From Clostridia bacterium (lineage in GTDB: Bacteria; Bacillota; Clostridia; Oscillospirales; Acutalibacteraceae), in assembly GCA_017538005.1 (NCBI GenBank), contig JAFYJR010000105.1:1-14727 (forward strand): a stretch of 14,727 nucleotides of DNA, read 5' to 3'. The notes below the pieces were generated by a model. The model did no database searches, was not told where the DNA came from, and saw nothing but the letters and a program-made list of their open reading frames with translations. The position numbers were made by a program, and so were the translations under genes. How positions within the stretch are numbered: the stretch's first letter is position 1; each line of letters opens with the position of its first letter. Below are positions 6,564-12,640 of this stretch, piece after piece.

Positions 6564-7118
6564 TCAGATTTCTTTTATTACCCGGCAGGGGTTGCCGACG
6601 GCTATGACATTGTCGGGGATGTCTTTGGTTACGACACTGCCGGCACCGATTACGGTGTTTTTGCCTATTGTTATGCCGGGCAGAATTATGGCGCCCGCTC
6701 CCACCCAGGTGTTATCACCGATATGGACATCCCTGTTGTACTGAAGGCCTTTCGCCCGCTCATCCGGATCTGTGGGATGAGCCGCAGTCGCGACTGTGAC
6801 GTTGGGGCCGAACTGCACCCTGTTGCCGATGTAGATATGACCGTCATCAACAAGTGTGCAGTTGAAATTGAAGTAGACATCATGACCGAGATGGACATGT
6901 GCGCCGGCAAAGTTTGCGCGGAAAGGCAACTCTATATAACAGTTTTCACCGCACTCGGCAAAGACTGTCTTCATATACTCCTCTTTTTCCTTTATCTGTG
7001 AGGGTTTGAGCTGATTGAAGGCCCACAGTTTATCCATCAGTTCAAGCTGGCCTTTAAGTATCTCCTCATCACCGGGGAAGTAGAGTTCCCCCGCTTCCAT
7101 TTTTTCTCTTTCAGTCAT
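6564..7118 (-). CDS. Maltose/galactoside O-acetyltransferase-type hexapeptide-repeat protein
   Basis: This 184-residue acetyl-CoA-dependent sugar O-acetyltransferase belongs to the LacA/Maa family. The N-terminal Mac domain (about 1-55: MTEREKMEAGELYFPGDEEI) precedes the left-handed beta-helix of hexapeptide repeats (about 60-180). The catalytic histidine is H114 in ATAAHPTDP. N86 and W138 (DNTWVGAGAIILPG) correspond to substrate and cofactor residues in this family, and the C-terminus ends with GNPCRVIKEI as usual. The length matches the family norm (~185). The ATG at 7118 has AAAGGTGAT just upstream. It is not a serine acetyltransferase: it lacks the long CysE N-terminal domain, so it does not complete the cysteine pathway of the neighbouring operon. 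The acceptor sugar is unknown. A terminator hairpin lies between it and the upstream SDR gene, so it may be expressed only by read-through. Confidence 0.9.
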   Translation of the reverse strand: MTEREKMEAGELYFPGDEEILKGQLELMDKLWAFNQLKPSQIKEKEEYMKTVFAECGENCYIELPFRANFAGAHVHLGHDVYFNFNCTLVDDGHIYIGNRVQFGPNVTVATAAHPTDPDERAKGLQYNRDVHIGDNTWVGAGAIILPGITIGKNTVIGAGSVVTKDIPDNVIAVGNPCRVIKEI

Positions 7119-7124
7119 AATATC

Positions 7125-7166
7125 ACCTTTAAAAGAAACCCTCGAAGTAACTGCTTCGAGGGTTTC
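7125..7166 (-). terminator. Strong terminator hairpin after the SDR gene
   Basis: A perfect 13-bp stem (7135-7147 with 7154-7166) encloses a 6-nt loop (7148-7153). It is followed on the minus strand by TTTTAAAGGT. The U tract is short, so termination may be partial. The tract's A-rich end merges into the ribosome binding site of the acetyltransferase gene. Confidence 0.75.
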
Positions 7167-7186
7167 GGTTTTGCTTGGATTTAATT

Positions 7187-7972
7187 TTAGATGCAGGAAT
7201 AACCGCCGTCAACAGCGATGATCTGACCTGTTACATAGCTGGATTCCTCAGCGCCGAGGAATACGGCTGCGGGGTTCAGCTCGCCGCCCTGGCCATAGCG
7301 TGCCATGGGAACTGACTGCTTGGCAAAGTTCTGGAAATACTCTGTGTCAAGAGTCTCAGTTGTGAGCTCTGTGTAGAAGTATCCAGGGCAGATTGCGTTA
7401 ACTGTGATGCCGCACTTTGCAAGTTCTGCAGCAGCGCCGCGGGTGAAGTTAACAACTGCGCCCTTTGAAGCGTGATAAGCGATTGTCGGGATTGCTGTGT
7501 TACCTACAAGACCGTAGATAGAAGCGATGTTGATAACACGACCGTATGTCTGCTTGCCGGCTTCAATGTTCTTCTTCATATAGCCTGTGAAGACCTTGGT
7601 AACTTCAAATACTGAAGTAAGGTCAAGGTTGAGTGTGAACTCCCAGTCGCCCTTGTCGAAGTCAACAAGCGGTGTGCCTGTGCCCTTTTCGCCGCCTGCA
7701 CAGTTTACGATAACTTCAACATGACCGAATTTGGCATCAGCAGCCGCAACAGCAGCGTTGATGGAATCTGTGCTTGTTACGTCGCAAGCAACGGGAAGAA
7801 CCTCAATGCCGTACTTTTCGGACCACTCTTTTGCGCTTGCTTCAAGACGCTCAACTCTTCTTGCCATGAGAACAAGGTTTGCACCACACTGAGCGTAACC
7901 CTCAGCCATCTGTTTGCCGAGACCTGAGGATGCGCCTGTGATTGCTACTACTTTTCCTTTGTAATCAAACAT
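7187..7972 (-). CDS. Short-chain dehydrogenase/reductase (gluconate 5-dehydrogenase-like)
   Basis: This is a 261-residue classical SDR. The nucleotide-binding glycine motif TGASSGLG spans residues 12-19, NCAG is at 90-93, the active-site tetrad is N115, S151, Y166 and K170 (YHASKG), and PGYF(196-199) is the usual PG motif. The C-terminal GQIIAVDGGYS is typical of 3-oxoacyl-ACP-reductase/gluconate-5-dehydrogenase relatives. The R38-R39 pair after the second beta strand (LVLMARRVERL) hints at NADP preference. The substrate cannot be assigned; sugar or polyol oxidoreduction fits best. The start is the ATG at 7972 with GGGAGG 7 nt upstream. The gene appears monocistronic, with its own promoter at 8012-8041 and the terminator at 7125-7166. 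It looks richer in A/T-ending codons than genes such as ispF, which may reflect high expression; I did not compute this. Confidence 0.9.
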   Translation of the reverse strand: MFDYKGKVVAITGASSGLGKQMAEGYAQCGANLVLMARRVERLEASAKEWSEKYGIEVLPVACDVTSTDSINAAVAAADAKFGHVEVIVNCAGGEKGTGTPLVDFDKGDWEFTLNLDLTSVFEVTKVFTGYMKKNIEAGKQTYGRVINIASIYGLVGNTAIPTIAYHASKGAVVNFTRGAAAELAKCGITVNAICPGYFYTELTTETLDTEYFQNFAKQSVPMARYGQGGELNPAAVFLGAEESSYVTGQIIAVDGGYSCI

Positions 7973-8011
7973 GATTAACCTCCCAAAATTTTAATTTATG
8001 CGCCGATAATC

Positions 8012-8041
8012 ATTATAACACATTTGAAGGAAATTTGTTAA
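8012..8041 (-). promoter_or_regulatory. Promoter of the SDR gene
   Basis: On the minus strand, TTAACA (8041-8036) and a consensus TATAAT (8017-8012) are 18 bp apart, with TGT before the -10. It lies about 40 nt upstream of the ATG at 7972, in the 89-nt gap after cysK. No terminator for the cysK operon is visible in that gap, so cysK transcripts may also read into this gene. Confidence 0.82.
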
Positions 8042-8061
8042 ATAATTTATCCGATTTAAAA

Positions 8062-8994
8062 CTATTCAGTGAACAGCGGAGTTGAGTAGTAGCGGTCACC
8101 GCTGTCAGGCAGAATCGCAACTATCGTCTTGCCCTTGTTTTCGGGTTTCTTTGCGTATTCTATTGCGGCAAAAAGCGCTGCGCCTGAAGAGATACCCACT
8201 GAGATACCCTCAGTCTTTGCGAGAAGCTTCGCTGTCGCGAAAGCGTCATCGTTCTTTGCGCGGAAAATCTCATCGTAGATATCGGTGTTCAGAACATCCG
8301 GAACGAAGCCCGCTCCTATGCCCTGGATTTTATGTGAGCCCGGTGTGCCTGTTGAAAGTACCGGTGAATCATCCGGCTCGAGGGCGACAACTTTTATGTC
8401 CTTGTTTTGCTCTTTGAGGTATGTGCCGACGCCCGTAAGTGTTCCGCCTGTGCCTACACCGGCGATGAAAACATCGACATTGCCGTCAGTGTCTTTCCAG
8501 ATTTCGGGACCTGTGGTCTCATAGTGAATCTTGGGGTTCGCGGGGTTTACGAACTGACCCGGAATGAAGGAATTCGGAGTTTCAGCTTTGAGTTCCTCAG
8601 CTTTTGCTATGGCACCTTTCATGCCCTTTGCGCCTTCGGTCAGAACAAGTTCCGCGCCGTATGCCTTGAGGATGTTTCTGCGCTCAACACTCATTGTTTC
8701 GGGCATTGTAAGTATGATTTTATAGCCCTTGGCAGCGGCGATTGCCGCAAGGCCGATACCGGTGTTACCGCTTGTGGGCTCGATGATTACCGATCCCTCT
8801 TTGAGCTCGCCTTTCGCCTCTGCGTCTTCAATCATAGCCTTGGCGATACGGTCCTTGACGCTGCCGGCGGGATTGAAATACTCAAGCTTTACGAGAATCT
8901 TTGCCTCAAGGCCGAGTTTCTCTTCAATATTTGTTACCTCAAGGAGAGGTGTGTTTCCTATGAGTTCGGTTGCTTTCTTGTATACGTTTGACAT
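8062..8994 (-). CDS. cysK: Cysteine synthase A (O-acetylserine sulfhydrylase)
   Basis: This 310-residue PLP enzyme makes cysteine from O-acetylserine and sulfide in the cytoplasm. K47 in NPAGSVKDRI is the Schiff-base lysine. TSGNTGIGLA (from residue 74) is the substrate-binding loop, GTGGT (181-185) holds the PLP phosphate, and S269 in GISSG contacts the pyridine nitrogen. The length is the family norm and all key residues are present. The ATG at 8994 has AGAGGT about 8 nt upstream. It is the last gene of the nifS-nifU-metY-cysK operon, 18 nt after metY. In B. subtilis and S. aureus CysK also binds the Rrf2 regulator CymR. An Rrf2 gene lies at the head of this same locus, so such an interaction is possible here but unproven. 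Confidence 0.96.
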   Translation of the reverse strand: MSNVYKKATELIGNTPLLEVTNIEEKLGLEAKILVKLEYFNPAGSVKDRIAKAMIEDAEAKGELKEGSVIIEPTSGNTGIGLAAIAAAKGYKIILTMPETMSVERRNILKAYGAELVLTEGAKGMKGAIAKAEELKAETPNSFIPGQFVNPANPKIHYETTGPEIWKDTDGNVDVFIAGVGTGGTLTGVGTYLKEQNKDIKVVALEPDDSPVLSTGTPGSHKIQGIGAGFVPDVLNTDIYDEIFRAKNDDAFATAKLLAKTEGISVGISSGAALFAAIEYAKKPENKGKTIVAILPDSGDRYYSTPLFTE

Positions 8995-9012
8995 GACTTT
9001 TACCTCTTTTCG

Positions 9013-10293
9013 TTATATTGCCGCGAAGCCTTTTTCAAGGTCAGCGATGATATCGTCTATATGTTCCGTTCCTATTGAGAAACGGATTGTTCCGTTTGTA
9101 ATGCCCTGGTCAAGGAGTTCCTCTTCAGTAAGCTGGGAATGTGTGGTTGACGCCGGATGAATTACAAGGCTCTTGACGTCTGCGACATTTGCAAGCAGTG
9201 AGAAGATTTCAAGATTGTCAATAAACTTCCACGCTTCCTCTTTACCGCCGTTTATCTCAAAAGTGAAGATTGATGCTCCGCCTTTCGGGAAATATTTCTT
9301 ATAGAGTTCATGATCTGGATGGTCGGGAAGCGAAGGATGATTTACTTTCTTGACCTTCGGGTGATCGCTCAGATACTCAACAACTTTCTTCGTATTCTCC
9401 GCGTGTCTGTCAAGACGGAGTGAAAGTGTCTCAACACCCTGGAGAAGCAGAAAAGCGTTGAAAGGTGAGATACAGGCGCCGGTGTCACGGAGAAGTATAG
9501 CCCTGATGTATGTGACAAAAGCCGCGGGACCTACAACATCATAGAAGGAAACGCCGTGATAACTGGGGTTTGCTTCGGCGATGTTCGGATATTTGCCGCT
9601 CGCCTTCCAGTTGAATTTTCCTGACTCTACAATTATACCGCCGAGCGTTGTACCGTGTCCACCCAAAAACTTTGTGGCGGAGTGTACTACCACATCTGCT
9701 CCGTGCTCTATCGGACGGATGAGATACGGGGTGCCGAAAGTGTTGTCAACGACAAGCGGAATACCGTTCGCGTGGGCAATTTCGGCAATCGCGTCAATGT
9801 CAGGGATATCGCTGTTGGGATTGCCCAGAGTTTCAAGATAGACAGCCCTCGTGTTTTCCTTTATGGCATTTTTAACTTCATCAAGATTGTGCGCGTCGAC
9901 AAAGGTGGTCTCTATTCCGTACTGTGGGAGGGTGTGGGAGAGTAAATTGTATGTACCGCCGTAGATTGTCTTCTGCGCGACAATATGTCCGCCGTTTGCC
10001 GCGAGGGCCTCTATCGTGTAGGTGATGGCGGCGGCTCCGGACGCAAGAGCCAGGGCAGCGCTGCCGCCTTCAAGCGCAGCCACGCGCTTTTCCAGCACGT
10101 CCTGCGTGGTATTTGTCAGTCTGCCGTAGATATTGCCCGCGTCGGCGAGGCCGAAGCGGTCAGCGGCATGCTGACTGTTATGGAACACGTAGGACGTGGT
10201 CTGGTAAATGGGCACTGCCCTGGAATCCGTTGCCGGATCCGCCTGTTCCTGGCCTACGTGAAGCTGCAAAGTTTCAAATTTGTAATTGCTCAT
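9013..10293 (-). CDS. metY: O-acetylhomoserine sulfhydrylase (aminocarboxypropyltransferase)
   Basis: This 426-residue PLP enzyme of the Cys/Met-metabolism (trans-sulfuration) family is expected to make homocysteine from O-acetylhomoserine and sulfide. The N-terminal FETLQLHVGQEQADPATDSR is diagnostic of MetY-type rather than MetB-type enzymes. Y56 and R58 (IYGRLTNTT) bind the PLP phosphate of the neighbouring subunit, D183 (VVDNTFGTPY) pairs with the pyridine nitrogen and K208 (HSATKFLGGHG) forms the Schiff base. The extra loop after K208 and the length above 420 also fit MetY. The start is the ATG at 10293 with AGAAAGGA 8 nt upstream. It lies 31 nt after nifU and 18 nt before cysK. The substrate (acetyl- or succinylhomoserine) cannot be fixed from sequence alone. 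Confidence 0.93.
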   Translation of the reverse strand: MSNYKFETLQLHVGQEQADPATDSRAVPIYQTTSYVFHNSQHAADRFGLADAGNIYGRLTNTTQDVLEKRVAALEGGSAALALASGAAAITYTIEALAANGGHIVAQKTIYGGTYNLLSHTLPQYGIETTFVDAHNLDEVKNAIKENTRAVYLETLGNPNSDIPDIDAIAEIAHANGIPLVVDNTFGTPYLIRPIEHGADVVVHSATKFLGGHGTTLGGIIVESGKFNWKASGKYPNIAEANPSYHGVSFYDVVGPAAFVTYIRAILLRDTGACISPFNAFLLLQGVETLSLRLDRHAENTKKVVEYLSDHPKVKKVNHPSLPDHPDHELYKKYFPKGGASIFTFEINGGKEEAWKFIDNLEIFSLLANVADVKSLVIHPASTTHSQLTEEELLDQGITNGTIRFSIGTEHIDDIIADLEKGFAAI

Positions 10294-10324
10294 TTTTAAA
10301 ATCCTTTCTCATAAAACTGCGGTT

Positions 10325-10759
10325 TTATACATCACAGCAGTGGGCACAGTCGTGACCCTCAGCGAAAAGTTCCTTGTCGTATTCTATGCCGTTCTTGTCA
10401 TAGTAGTCTTTAATGGCGGATTTGATAGCTTCCTCGGCAAGTACGGAACAGTGCATCTTGTACGCGGGAAGACCGTCCAGCGCCTCAGCTACGGCTTTGT
10501 TGGTAAGCTGAAGGGCTTCGCTTATGGGTTTGCCCTTTATGAGTTCCGTGGCCATGGAAGACGACGCTATGGCGCTGCCGCAACCGAATGTCTCAAACTT
10601 GACATCGGAAATAATATCATTGTCTATTTTCAAATACATTGTCATTATATCGCCGCACTTGGCGTTGCCTACTTCGCCCACCGCGTCGGCATTTTCAATG
10701 ACGCCGACATTTCTCGGGTTTCTGAAGTGGTCCATTACTTTATCACTGTATAAAGCCAT
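10325..10759 (-). CDS. nifU: Fe-S cluster scaffold protein, NifU/IscU type
   Basis: This 144-residue scaffold receives sulfur from the cysteine desulfurase encoded next to it and assembles Fe-S clusters. The three cluster cysteines are C35 (NAKCGD, with the conserved D37), C60 (TFGCGSAIASSS) and C104 (KMHCSVLAEEA). The N-terminus MALYSDKVMDHFRNPRNVG is the usual clostridial form. It is only the IscU-like domain, without the ferredoxin or Nfu domains of long NifU. Unusually, it ends in a tail with three further cysteines, C138, C141 and C142 (HDCAHCCDV). The gene starts 12 nt after nifS. The symbol nifU follows common clostridial usage and does not imply nitrogen fixation. Confidence 0.95.
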   Translation of the reverse strand: MALYSDKVMDHFRNPRNVGVIENADAVGEVGNAKCGDIMTMYLKIDNDIISDVKFETFGCGSAIASSSMATELIKGKPISEALQLTNKAVAEALDGLPAYKMHCSVLAEEAIKSAIKDYYDKNGIEYDKELFAEGHDCAHCCDV

Positions 10760-10771
10760 TTTTATGCCTCC

Positions 10772-11956
10772 TTAAAGTATGAATTGTTTCTTGCCGGTGG
10801 TAAGGTCACGCCAGATCGGCGAGAAGCCCCTGAGGTATTCAACAACCTCTTTTACCGCGGTAATCACATACTCGACATCCTCATCGGTCAGTTTCTCGTC
10901 TATCGAGAGGCGGAGCGAGCCATGAGCGACATCGTGCACGCGGCCGATGGCCAGGAGCACGTGGCTCGGGTCGAGCGAGCCAGAGGTGCAGGCGCTGCCT
11001 GAAGAGGCGGCGATGCCCTTGTCATCCAGAAGGAGAAGAAGGGACTCGCCCTCTATACCCTCAAAGCAGAAATTGACATTGCCGGGAAGCCTCTTTGTCG
11101 CGTCGCCGTTAAGCGCCGAATGCTCTATTTCAGACAGACCTTCTATCAGGCGGTCTCTCTTTTTCCGTGTGTTTTCCGCGTTCTCGTCAAGGTTCGCGTA
11201 TGCTTCCTTAAGCGCAGTCGCCATTGCGGCTATGCCGGGCACATTCTCCGTGCCGGCGCGTTTTCCGCGTTCCTGCGCTCCGCCCTCTATCAGATTAGTC
11301 AGCAGGATTCCCTTCCTCGCGTAAAGGAAACCAACACCTTTCGGGCCGTGGAACTTATGGGCGGAAGCGGAAAGCATATCGATATTCTGGTCCTCGACAT
11401 CAATTTTAAGATGAGCTATCGCCTGAACCGCGTCAGTATGGAAAACTACTCCGTGCTTCCTGCAGATTGCGCCTATCTCCTTTATCGGCTGGATCGTTCC
11501 TATCTCGTTGTTCGCGTACATTATGGTAACGAGACAGGTCTCATCCTTTATCGCCGCTTCAACTTCCTCAGGTCTTATCAGACCGTCCTCATGAACATCG
11601 AGGAGCGTCACTTCAAAACCGTTTTTCTCGAGTTTCTGCAATGTATGAAGCACCGCATGATGCTCAAATTTCGAGGATATGATGTGGTTCTTACCCTTCT
11701 TCTTACCGAGCTCGGCAGCGGAAATTATGGCCTGATTGTCGGCCTCGCTGCCGCCTGAAGTAAAGAGTATCTCTTTGGGATTCGCGTTTATGATACCCGC
11801 GACATCCTCCCTCGCCTCTTCAAGTATTTCCTTTGCTCGCTGGCCGAAAACATAGAGGCTTGAGGGATTGCCGTAGTTCTCATTCGCGACTTCAATCATT
11901 CTTTTTATTGCCGCTTCACTCATTTTGGTTGTCGCGGCATTGTCTGCATAGATCAT
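10772..11956 (-). CDS. nifS: Cysteine desulfurase, NifS/IscS family
   Basis: This 394-residue PLP enzyme converts cysteine to alanine and loads sulfur on its active cysteine for NifU and tRNA thiolation. MIYADNAATT starts the fold, H99 in FEHHAVLHT stacks on PLP, D175 and H173 lie in FHTDAVQA and K201 in SAHKFHGPKG is the Schiff base. C323 in SSGSACTSGSLDPSHV is the persulfide cysteine on the long, flexible loop of group I desulfurases. The start is the ATG at 11956 with AGGAGG upstream, about 26 nt downstream of a consensus promoter. It is the first gene of the sulfur operon and diverges from the Rrf2 regulator gene. Confidence 0.96.
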   Translation of the reverse strand: MIYADNAATTKMSEAAIKRMIEVANENYGNPSSLYVFGQRAKEILEEAREDVAGIINANPKEILFTSGGSEADNQAIISAAELGKKKGKNHIISSKFEHHAVLHTLQKLEKNGFEVTLLDVHEDGLIRPEEVEAAIKDETCLVTIMYANNEIGTIQPIKEIGAICRKHGVVFHTDAVQAIAHLKIDVEDQNIDMLSASAHKFHGPKGVGFLYARKGILLTNLIEGGAQERGKRAGTENVPGIAAMATALKEAYANLDENAENTRKKRDRLIEGLSEIEHSALNGDATKRLPGNVNFCFEGIEGESLLLLLDDKGIAASSGSACTSGSLDPSHVLLAIGRVHDVAHGSLRLSIDEKLTDEDVEYVITAVKEVVEYLRGFSPIWRDLTTGKKQFIL

Positions 11957-11981
11957 ATATTACCCTCCTGTATTTGATACG

Positions 11982-12010
11982 ATTATATTCCTATTCGCCT
12001 ACTGTGTCAA
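11982..12010 (-). promoter_or_regulatory. Consensus promoter of the nifS-nifU-metY-cysK operon
   Basis: On the minus strand, a perfect TTGACA (12010-12005) and a perfect TATAAT (11987-11982) are separated by exactly 17 bp. Full consensus is rare for a natural promoter and suggests one meant to be held down by a repressor. An inverted repeat CCTATT (11990-11995) / AATAGG (12009-12014) spans its -35 and spacer. Confidence 0.9.
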
Positions 12011-12012
12011 TA

Positions 12013-12041
12013 GGTAAATAATGCTTGATTGTCCATTTACC
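12013..12041. promoter_or_regulatory. Inverted repeat, candidate operator for the Rrf2 regulator
   Basis: GGTAAAT (12013-12019) and ATTTACC (12035-12041) form a perfect 7-bp inverted repeat, 22 bp between half-site centres (about two helical turns). It covers the -35 and spacer of the regulator's own promoter and abuts the -35 of the nifS promoter. That is the right place for autoregulation and control of the sulfur operon. Binding by the neighbouring regulator is inferred from position only. Confidence 0.5.
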
Positions 12042-12053
12042 CTGTAGTATAAT
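12025..12053 (+). promoter_or_regulatory. Promoter of the Rrf2 regulator gene
   Basis: TTGATT (12025-12030) and TATAAT (12048-12053) are separated by 17 bp on the plus strand. The predicted start is about 14 nt before the ATG at 12074, so the leader is very short. The promoter is back to back with the nifS promoter, with only 14 bp between the two -35 boxes. Confidence 0.85.
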
Positions 12054-12073
12054 AGGTTTTGGCGGTGATAATT

Positions 12074-12469
12074 ATGATCTCAACAAAAGGACGCTACGCC
12101 ATAAGAGTTATGATTGACCTTGCGGAACATCAGGGCGACAGTTTTATACCCCTTAAGGACATTGCGGAGCGTCAGGAAATATCCAAGAAATATCTTGAAA
12201 TAATAGTTAAAGATATGGTCGCGGGCGGCCTTGTAAAAGGCGCCTCCGGCAAGGGCGGCGGCTATAAGCTTGTTCGGGAACCGAAGGATTACACCGTAGG
12301 TGAAATCCTCGAGCTTATGGAAGGCCCGCTCGCCTCCGTCGCCTGCCTGATAGGCGACAAAAATCTCTGCCCGCGACAAAAACAATGCCAGACCCTCCCC
12401 ATGTGGGAAGAGTTTGACGAAATGGTCCACAACTTCTTCTACGGAAAAACCCTGGCGGACCTTCTCTGA
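12074..12469 (+). CDS. Rrf2-family transcriptional regulator, IscR-like with three cysteines
   Basis: This 131-residue winged-helix regulator begins MISTKGRYAIRVMIDLAEH. Helix-turn-helix and wing follow (LKDIAERQEISKKYLEII, then GLVKGASGKGGGYKL). Cysteines C91, C99 and C105 (C-x7-C-x5-C) match the cluster-binding region of IscR-type proteins, so an Fe-S cluster is likely. The cysteine-sensing CymR subgroup lacks this triad. An in-frame TTG at 12059 would add five residues, but the ATG at 12074 fits better with GGCGGTGAT as binding site. It is the only plus-strand gene in the window and diverges from nifS. It probably represses the nifS-nifU-metY-cysK operon and itself according to Fe-S or cysteine supply. 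I leave the symbol blank because IscR and CymR roles cannot be told apart here. Confidence 0.93.
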   Translation: MISTKGRYAIRVMIDLAEHQGDSFIPLKDIAERQEISKKYLEIIVKDMVAGGLVKGASGKGGGYKLVREPKDYTVGEILELMEGPLASVACLIGDKNLCPRQKQCQTLPMWEEFDEMVHNFFYGKTLADLL

Positions 12470-12470
12470 T

Positions 12471-12507
12471 AAAAAAAGGAGCAAGCAAACACTTGCTCCT
12501 TTTTTTT
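12471..12507 (+). terminator. Terminator of the Rrf2 regulator gene
   Basis: The stem GGAGCAAG/CTTGCTCC (12478-12485 with 12492-12499) encloses a 6-nt loop, with an A run before and a run of 8 T after it. It starts two bases after the TGA stop. The symmetric A and T runs mean it could also stop minus-strand transcripts. Confidence 0.92.
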
Positions 12508-12516
12508 CGCCTGTTT

Positions 12517-12542
12517 TTAACGGAAACAGCAAAAACCGTTAA
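12517..12542. repeat. Short inverted repeat between two terminators
   Basis: TTAACGG (12517-12523) and CCGTTAA (12536-12542) are a perfect 7-bp inverted repeat with a 12-nt centre. It lies in the 90-nt gap between the regulator terminator and the lipoprotein terminator. There is no U tract after it and I see no gene here; the role is unknown. Confidence 0.4.
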
Positions 12543-12596
12543 GGTTATTGTGAAACCGGATGAATTGATTGAACGGTAATTATGTATGCCGGAAAA

Positions 12597-12636
12597 TAAA
12601 AAAGCAGCCCACTCAAGTGAGTGAGCTGTCTTTTTA
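12597..12636 (-). terminator. Terminator of the lipoprotein gene
   Basis: On the minus strand AGCTCACTC pairs with GAGTGGGCT around the 4-nt loop ACTT, followed by CTGCTTTTTTATTTT. One pair is U-G on the minus-strand RNA and would be a mismatch on the plus strand, so it acts on the minus strand. It begins a few bases after the lipoprotein stop codon. Confidence 0.88.
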
Positions 12637-12640
12637 TTCA

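Noticed and set aside
6549..6564. Hairpin AGTGC-CGGGA-GCACT at the end of the acetyltransferase gene, as a terminator
   Set aside because: Only five pairs, no U tract after it on the minus strand, and it overlaps the tRNA promoter -35.
6564..7118. Serine O-acetyltransferase (cysE) to supply the neighbouring cysK
   Set aside because: The N-terminal Mac domain and the ATAAHPTDP active site are of the LacA/Maa type, and the CysE helical domain is absent.
8407..8991. 194-residue plus-strand open frame opposite cysK
   Set aside because: Mirror of cysK codons; every key residue of CysK is on the other strand and no ribosome binding site precedes the frame.
10294..10324. Riboswitch (SAM or T-box) ahead of metY
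   Set aside because: Only 31 nt separate nifU from metY, far too short for either element.
11120..11758. 212-residue plus-strand open frame opposite nifS
   Set aside because: It is antisense to a clearly conserved cysteine desulfurase and its product resembles no family.
12080..12532. 150-residue minus-strand open frame opposite the Rrf2 regulator
   Set aside because: The plus-strand frame is a full Rrf2 protein with promoter, binding site and terminator; the reverse frame crosses that terminator.
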